This document shows positions 11,684 through 16,136 of a stretch of DNA of 16,136 bases, in pieces. Under the pieces are notes generated by a model, which saw only the letters and a list, made by a program, of their open reading frames with translations, did no database searches and was not told the origin of the DNA. The position numbers and the translations under genes were made by a program. Numbering within the stretch: position 1 is the first letter of the stretch; the number at the start of each line of letters is the position of its first letter. Source of the stretch: Solirubrobacteraceae bacterium (GTDB taxonomy: Bacteria; Actinomycetota; Thermoleophilia; Solirubrobacterales; Solirubrobacteraceae); NCBI GenBank assembly GCA_030151725.1, contig JASLDD010000219.1, forward strand, positions 1 through 16,136. The letters run 5' to 3'.

Positions 11684-13147
11684 GTGCGCGTTACTCAAAT
11701 GATGATCGGGGCGCAGCCAAACGGAGGAGCGTCTCTGCACGAGCTGGACGAGGTGCAGTTGATGCTCCAACAAGTGCCGGCGGTTCGCACTCCGGTTCCA
11801 GGGCCTCTGTCGAGGCAACTGCTCGAACGCCAGGAGCAGCGCGAGTCGAGCGTGCGCACCTACCCGCGTGGTCTGCCGATTGCGATCAAGCGAGGCTATG
11901 GGTCGTACGTCGAGGATCTCGACGGGAACGTCTTCATCGACTTCCTCACGGGCGCGGGCGCGATGCCGCTCGGTCACAGTCACCCAGAGCTGGTGGAGGC
12001 GATCGCCCGCCAACTGCCGCTGCTCACACACGGGCTGGACTTCCCGACGGAGATCCGCGATGAGTTCATGTCGATGCAGATGTCGATGCTGCCGGAGAGC
12101 ATGCGCTCGCGCATGCGGATCGAGTTCTGCGGGCCCAGCGGCGCCGATGCGGTCGATGCGGCGCTGAAGCTGTGCAAGACGGCGACGGGTCGCTCGGAGA
12201 TCATCACCTTCCAGGGCGCGTTCCATGGCTGCTCGCATGCGGCCATGACGGTTACGGGCCTCGTTGCGCAGAAGGAGCGCGTGGCGGGACGTGTGCCGGG
12301 AGTCCACTTCTTCCCATACCCCTACCCGCTCAGATGCGCCCTGGGCGCGGGTGCGGAGAGCGGACAGCGATGCCTTGAGTACCTCGAGCGCTCGTTGCGC
12401 GATCCGCTCGGCGGCATCCCTCTACCGGCGGCGGTGATCGTCGAGATGGTGCAGGGCGAGGGCGGCGTGATCCCAGCCCCAAGCGACTTTGTCCAAGGGC
12501 TGCGACGGGTTACGCGCGAGCTGGGGATACCGCTGATCGTCGACGAGGTGCAGACGGGCGGCGGGCGCACGGGAACATGGTTCGCGTTCGAGCAGCACGG
12601 CATCGAACCGGATGCGATCGTCGCGTCGAAGGCGATCGGCGGGATGGGCATGCCGATCGCGATAGTGCTCCACGACGAGAGCCTCGACGCGTTTGCGCCC
12701 GGCGCGCACACGGGCACGTTCCGCGGCAACCAGCTTGCTTTCGCTGCGGGGGTTGCCGCGGCGCGCATCATCGAGCGCGATGGGATCCTCGACCACGTTC
12801 GGGAGCTGGGTGCGTATGCGCTGGGCGTCCTCGAAGGATTCGCGCGCGACTACGAGATCGTGGGCGAAGCTCGTGGGCGGGGGCTGATGCTCGGATTGGA
12901 GCTCGTCGACGGTCAGACGGGCGAGCCGAACACCGAGGCGGCGGTTGCGGTCCAGCGCGGCGCGATCGAGCGTGGGCTGATCGTGGAGCTGGGCGGGCGC
13001 GGGGATTGCGTGGTCAGACTGCTCCCGCCGCTGAACGTCTCGCAGGAGACCGTCGATCAGGCGTTTGAGATCCTCGGCTCGGTGCTCGCCGAGGTCACGC
13101 TCGGCAGGCAGAGCAACTCAGCTCCCCTGAGCGCTCTGAACTCCTAA
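11684..13147 (+). CDS. Class III PLP aminotransferase, diaminobutyrate-2-oxoglutarate type
   Basis: 487 residues. It resembles 2,4-diaminobutyrate 4-aminotransferases (Dat/EctB-like), which move an amino group from glutamate to aspartate semialdehyde to give Dab. Typical stretches are RTYPRGLPIAIKRG, GAGAMPLGHSHPE, EFCGPSGADAVDAALK, FQGAFHGCSHAAM, VDEVQTGGGRTG with the PLP-contacting Asp, and VASKAIGG with the Schiff-base Lys 316 (12629-12631). No ectA or ectC lies beside it, so ectoine synthesis is unlikely and supply of Dab to the peptide is the natural role. None of the three A domains seen reads as Dab, so the user module would lie outside the window. A related activity on another omega-amino donor cannot be excluded. 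The start is GTG 11684; ATG at 11699 or 11702 is an alternative. No strong ribosome site is visible. Confidence 0.85.
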   Translation: MRVTQMMIGAQPNGGASLHELDEVQLMLQQVPAVRTPVPGPLSRQLLERQEQRESSVRTYPRGLPIAIKRGYGSYVEDLDGNVFIDFLTGAGAMPLGHSHPELVEAIARQLPLLTHGLDFPTEIRDEFMSMQMSMLPESMRSRMRIEFCGPSGADAVDAALKLCKTATGRSEIITFQGAFHGCSHAAMTVTGLVAQKERVAGRVPGVHFFPYPYPLRCALGAGAESGQRCLEYLERSLRDPLGGIPLPAAVIVEMVQGEGGVIPAPSDFVQGLRRVTRELGIPLIVDEVQTGGGRTGTWFAFEQHGIEPDAIVASKAIGGMGMPIAIVLHDESLDAFAPGAHTGTFRGNQLAFAAGVAAARIIERDGILDHVRELGAYALGVLEGFARDYEIVGEARGRGLMLGLELVDGQTGEPNTEAAVAVQRGAIERGLIVELGGRGDCVVRLLPPLNVSQETVDQAFEILGSVLAEVTLGRQSNSAPLSALNS

Positions 13148-13181
13148 GGCAGAGTCGCACCACCGAGGTGGTCAGTCGGAC
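13144..13181 (-). repeat. Decayed copy of the 3' end of the propeller/Ig gene
   Basis: This 38-bp stretch aligns with 13221-13259, the last codons and stop of the large minus-strand gene, at roughly 80 % identity by eye with a 1-base gap. Read on the minus strand, 13165-13144 gives HLGGATLP-stop, against NFGGGTLP-stop in the intact gene. It overlaps the stop codon of the aminotransferase gene. I read it as the remains of a second copy of such a gene, left at the border between the NRPS cluster and its neighbour. Confidence 0.5.
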
Positions 13182-13220
13182 AATGCGTCGCGAGCGCATC
13201 GCGAGCGGCGCGGTGAACGT
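13148..13220. other. Intergenic region between convergent genes
   Basis: 73 bp lie between the aminotransferase (+) and the repeat-protein gene (-). It holds most of the decayed terminus copy, a direct repeat TCGCGAGCG at 13188-13196 and 13199-13207, and a short stem ATGCG/CGCAT (13183-13199) that is too weak to be called a terminator with confidence. Confidence 0.5.
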
Positions 13221-16136
13221 CTAAGGCAGGGTCCCGCCGCCGAAGTTGGTCAGCCTGACGGCGCCATCGCGCGCGGTGAGGTTGAGGTAGCCGGCGCCTT
13301 GGAAGGTGCTGTCGGTTGCGGTGAGGATCCGCGTCCAGGTGCCGGCGTCCAGGCGCCAGAGCTCGAGCGTGGTTCCGATGGCCCGGAACAGGAGCTCGTC
13401 GCCAGGGTTCAGCGTGGGTCCGTTGGTGCTCGAGAGAGTGGTGCTGGTGGTCCCGTTGGTGCGGGAGATGATCCTGTATTGATCGGCCTGGCCGGAGCGG
13501 AAGATGTAGTACGCCTGATATCCGCTGGCGTTGGCGGCGCCGGGATTCTGGAACCGCAGGCCGAGCACGACGGGGTCCTGGTCGAGGGTCGGCTTGGCGG
13601 CGACGGTCACCCACACCTCGCTGTTGGGCCCATACGTCTGGGGGTTCCAGTAATCGGCGTTGCTCCCCGAACGCCCTGTCACCTGATGGTTGGTGATGAA
13701 GAGGTCGTTGGTGGGGGCGGTGCTCGAGACCACCATGTGCGTCCAGTTGGGTCCGGGGGGTCCGCTGTTGTTCGGGCGGGCGAAGTCGTCGAGGAGACCC
13801 GTCACGGGCCCGGCTGCGGAGACGACGACCGGGCTTGGCCCTGAGTTGATCTGAGCCGAGCCGACGCTGTTGGTCGCAGTCACCGTCACGAGCAGCGTGG
13901 AGCCCACGTCGGCGGACAGCGCGGTGTAGGTCGAGGCCGTCGCGCCGGAGATGATCGCGCAGCTCTGGCCTGAGCTGTTGCAGCGCTGCCACTGGTACGT
14001 GAAGGACGGCGCAGGATAGCCGGACCAGGAGCCGGTCGAGCTCGACAGCACTTTGGCCTCGGTGGCCGAGCCTGAGATCGCCGGCAGGGAGGTGTTCGCA
14101 GGTGGGCCAGAGATCACTTCGCTCGCGAGCGAGCTGGCCTGGGCCGAGCCGCTGCTGTTGGTGGCTGTGACGAGAACAGCCACGGTCAAGCCCACGTCGG
14201 CCGCTTCGGGGGTGTATGTTTGGCCGGTCGCTTCGTTGATTGGTTTGCAGTTGGAGCCGCTCTGGTCGCAGCGCTGCCACTGGTAGGTGAACGATGGCGG
14301 GGGAAAGCCGGACCACGAGCCGGTTGAGGCGGACAGCACCTGACCCTGGGTGGCCGTGCCGGTCATCGTGGGCGCGGAGGTGCTTGCCGGCGGGCCGCTC
14401 GCAATTTCGCTTGCTGCCGAGCCGGCTTCGGCCGACCCGACGCTGTTGGTGGCCGTTACGACCGCGACGAGCGTGGAGCCGACGTCGGCTGCTTGGAGGG
14501 TGTAGGTCGAAGCGGTGGCTTCGTTGATTGGTTTGCAGTTGGAGCCGTTCTGGTCGCAGCGCTGCCACTGGTAGGCGAACGAGGGGGCGGGATAGCCGGA
14601 CCACGAGCCCGTGGAGGCGGACAGAGTTTGGCCTTGCGCCGCCGTGCCGGAGATGGTCGGCGCAGCGGTGTTGGCCGGTGCGCTTGTAACGGCTGTCGTG
14701 GGACTCGATTCGGCGGGCGTGGCGCCCGCGCTGGTGGTGGCCGTCACGAGCGCTCTGAGCGTCGAGGCGGCGTCGGCGCTTTCGACGGTGTAGCTGGAGG
14801 ATGTCGCGCCGGGGATCGGCCAGCAGTTCATGCCGTCGGCTTCGCAGCGCAGCCACTGATAGGTGAAGCTGGGGGAACCGCTCCAGGACCCAGTGGAGGT
14901 GCTCAGCACCTGTCCCACGCTCGGCAATCCGGAGATTTCCGGGAGGGATGTGTTGGCCGGAGCTGTGACGGTCCAGGTGTAGGTGGCGGTGCTCGTTTTG
15001 CCGGCCGCGTCGGTCGCCTGCACAGCGAACGTGTGCGAGCCGGCGCTGAGTGAAGTGTAGGTCTGGCTGGTGTAAGTGGTGCAGGGCAGCCACGAGCCGC
15101 TGTCGAGCTTGCACTGCACGCTGGCAACCGCGTCATTGACAGAGAAGCTGAAGTTTGCGGAGGTTTGAGCGGTCGGATTGCTCGGCTCCGACGCCGCGGT
15201 GATGCTTGCTGTCACGGCGAGCGGGTCGAGCGTGATGACGGTCGCCGACCCCGTCATCGTGGGACCACCGGGCTGCAGCGCATACGGCGGATAGAGCGGC
15301 TGAGTCTCAGTGGATAGGAAGGGAGAACTCGCGACCACGTAGCGCCCGGTTGGATCGACGTCCAGGCCGGTGGTCTTGTCCAGATGAGCGATGCTGCCCA
15401 CGGTGGCGGCAATCCGCGGAGTCGCCGGATTGGAGATGTCCACGACCGCCACCGATGACAGGGCGGATGCGGACACGTAGGCAAAGCTTCCGTGCACGCG
15501 CACGCGATAGGCCCCGTTGAAGCTGCTGTTCGCCAGCGAGGTGACCACCTGCGGGTTGTTTGGATCGCTTATGTCCACCACCGCCAATCGACCCGTGGTG
15601 ATCTGGTCGGTGACGTAGGCGTAGTTGCCACTCACGGCCACATCCACTGGGAAGTTGAGGTTGGTGGTGTCTTTGATCGAAGCGACGATCGTCGGGTTGA
15701 GAGGGTTGGCGATGTTGATGACCGTGAGGCGATCCTGGTAGGCCGCGGTGACGTACGCGTAGTTCCCCGAGATCGCCACCGCGGTCGCGTGCAGGAGCGC
15801 TCCCGTGCCCGTCCAGGGGGCGGGCAGTTTGTTGTTGTGGATCGATGCCACGATCGTCGGCGACGCGGGATTGCTTATGTCGAGGACCGCAAAAGCGTTG
15901 CCCACGGATGGAATCGGGCACGGTTGGCCGCTGAGACAGCCCTGGGAGGCGACAAATGCGTAGTGGCCGGACACGGCCACCCCGTATGCCCCGAACAGCT
16001 GGCTGGCGTCTCGCACCGTGCCGACGATCGAGGGCTCCGCGGGATTGGTGGCTATGTCGAGAATCGTGAGGCTGTTGCCGGTCCCATCGTCATTGACGCC
16101 AGATTCCTTTGGGCCGTTGCGATTCTTCGACACCAC
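13221..16136 (-). CDS. LVIVD-propeller / Ig-like repeat surface protein, partial at 5' end
   Basis: The frame runs off the right edge, so the 971 residues here are the C-terminal part; no signal peptide is in view. Residues 1-295 hold at least five LVIVD-type repeats of about 45-55 residues (such as FAVLDISNPASPTIV, LAVVDISDPNNPQVV) alternating with VAVSGNYAYVT strands, the pattern of a beta-propeller. About 305-390 is an Ig-like domain with a Cys pair (QCKLDSGSWLPC, HTFAVQATDAAGKT). Four Ig-like repeats follow at 393-773, each with YQW, RC and a later Cys. The last 195 residues (LLDDFARPNNSG to NFGGGTLP) look like a concanavalin/LamG-like sandwich. Such proteins are exported and may bind glycans or neighbouring cells. 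There is no LPXTG or membrane anchor at the end. I see no link to the peptide pathway; exact function is unknown. Confidence 0.85.
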   Translation of the reverse strand: MVSKNRNGPKESGVNDDGTGNSLTILDIATNPAEPSIVGTVRDASQLFGAYGVAVSGHYAFVASQGCLSGQPCPIPSVGNAFAVLDISNPASPTIVASIHNNKLPAPWTGTGALLHATAVAISGNYAYVTAAYQDRLTVINIANPLNPTIVASIKDTTNLNFPVDVAVSGNYAYVTDQITTGRLAVVDISDPNNPQVVTSLANSSFNGAYRVRVHGSFAYVSASALSSVAVVDISNPATPRIAATVGSIAHLDKTTGLDVDPTGRYVVASSPFLSTETQPLYPPYALQPGGPTMTGSATVITLDPLAVTASITAASEPSNPTAQTSANFSFSVNDAVASVQCKLDSGSWLPCTTYTSQTYTSLSAGSHTFAVQATDAAGKTSTATYTWTVTAPANTSLPEISGLPSVGQVLSTSTGSWSGSPSFTYQWLRCEADGMNCWPIPGATSSSYTVESADAASTLRALVTATTSAGATPAESSPTTAVTSAPANTAAPTISGTAAQGQTLSASTGSWSGYPAPSFAYQWQRCDQNGSNCKPINEATASTYTLQAADVGSTLVAVVTATNSVGSAEAGSAASEIASGPPASTSAPTMTGTATQGQVLSASTGSWSGFPPPSFTYQWQRCDQSGSNCKPINEATGQTYTPEAADVGLTVAVLVTATNSSGSAQASSLASEVISGPPANTSLPAISGSATEAKVLSSSTGSWSGYPAPSFTYQWQRCNSSGQSCAIISGATASTYTALSADVGSTLLVTVTATNSVGSAQINSGPSPVVVSAAGPVTGLLDDFARPNNSGPPGPNWTHMVVSSTAPTNDLFITNHQVTGRSGSNADYWNPQTYGPNSEVWVTVAAKPTLDQDPVVLGLRFQNPGAANASGYQAYYIFRSGQADQYRIISRTNGTTSTTLSSTNGPTLNPGDELLFRAIGTTLELWRLDAGTWTRILTATDSTFQGAGYLNLTARDGAVRLTNFGGGTLP
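13815..14960 (-). repeat. Four tandem Ig-like repeats, 288-bp period
   Basis: Reading the gene in its own direction, the units lie at 14960-14679, 14678-14391, 14390-14103 and 14102 to about 13815. The conserved RCxWQY-coding anchor recurs at 14845, 14557, 14269 and 13981 on the plus strand, exactly 288 bp apart each time. Units two and three share a block of about 57 bp (14518-14574 and 14230-14286) with a single mismatch, a sign of recent duplication or gene conversion. Confidence 0.85.

Noticed and set aside
11684..13147. EctB of an ectoine pathway
   Set aside because: No ectA, ectC or ectD-like gene is adjacent, and the gene sits directly beside NRPS tailoring genes. The dioxygenase nearby is SyrP-like, not an ectoine hydroxylase of the PhyH type.
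13981..14960. Regularly spaced repeats as a possible CRISPR array
   Set aside because: The 288-bp period, in-frame coding and graded divergence fit protein domain repeats; there are no short identical repeats with unique spacers.
13144..15114. A 656-codon minus-strand frame overlapping the repeat-protein gene
   Set aside because: It is the neighbouring frame of the Ig-repeat gene, rich in His/Arg/Pro without domains. Only its last residues are meaningful, since they fall in the decayed terminus copy.

Overview
The window is part of a nonribosomal peptide synthetase (NRPS) gene cluster in a high-GC genome, running on its right edge into an unrelated gene for a secreted repeat protein. I read the host as an actinobacterium, probably a soil Thermoleophilia (Solirubrobacterales-like) lineage. 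The reasons are the very high GC content, SD-type GGAGG ribosome sites with ATGA overlaps, and Ig-like repeats of a kind (GSWSG, YQWQRC, ADVGSTL, VTATNSVGS) that I associate with that class. This placement is inference, since there is no rRNA or marker gene here.

Layout. Bases 1-3399 (+) hold the 3' part of an NRPS gene: tail of a condensation (C) domain, adenylation (A) domain with a textbook threonine code, carrier (PCP), then a complete C domain. Overlapping it by ATGA, 3396-6440 (+) encodes a degenerate C-like domain without the HHxxxDG motif, an A domain with an Asp-type code, and a PCP. Convergent to it, 9576-6451 (-) encodes a remnant of a C domain, an A domain with a glycine code, a PCP and a terminal thioesterase whose nucleophile is Cys instead of Ser. 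Divergent from that, 9724-11567 (+) is a two-gene operon of an Sfp-type phosphopantetheinyl transferase and a SyrP/TauD-type Fe(II)/2-oxoglutarate dioxygenase. After a strong GC hairpin comes a diaminobutyrate-type class III aminotransferase (11684-13147, +). From 16136 to 13221 (-) lies a large partial gene for a surface-type protein with LVIVD propeller repeats, Ig-like repeats and a concanavalin-like C-terminal domain.

How it works together. The transferase would arm the PCPs. The threonine module passes its chain through the C-terminal C domain of the first protein to the Asp loaded on the second protein. The degenerate C-like domain in front of the Asp A domain matches the 'interface' domain idea known from beta-hydroxyaspartate siderophore synthetases, and the SyrP-like dioxygenase is the obvious partner that would hydroxylate the carrier-bound Asp at C-beta. 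The Gly-PCP-TE protein would end the chain. The aminotransferase points to a 2,4-diaminobutyrate building block used by a module outside the window. Predicted pieces of the product are therefore Thr, beta-hydroxy-Asp, Gly and probably Dab. A metal-binding peptide, either a siderophore or a calcium-dependent lipopeptide, is a reasonable but unproven guess.

The most interesting points are the C | interface-A-PCP module split between two overlapping genes, the lack of any intact C domain for the last (Gly) step, the Cys/Asn/His thioesterase, the probable ATT start of the Gly synthetase, and a decayed copy of the repeat gene's 3' end lying exactly at the cluster border.
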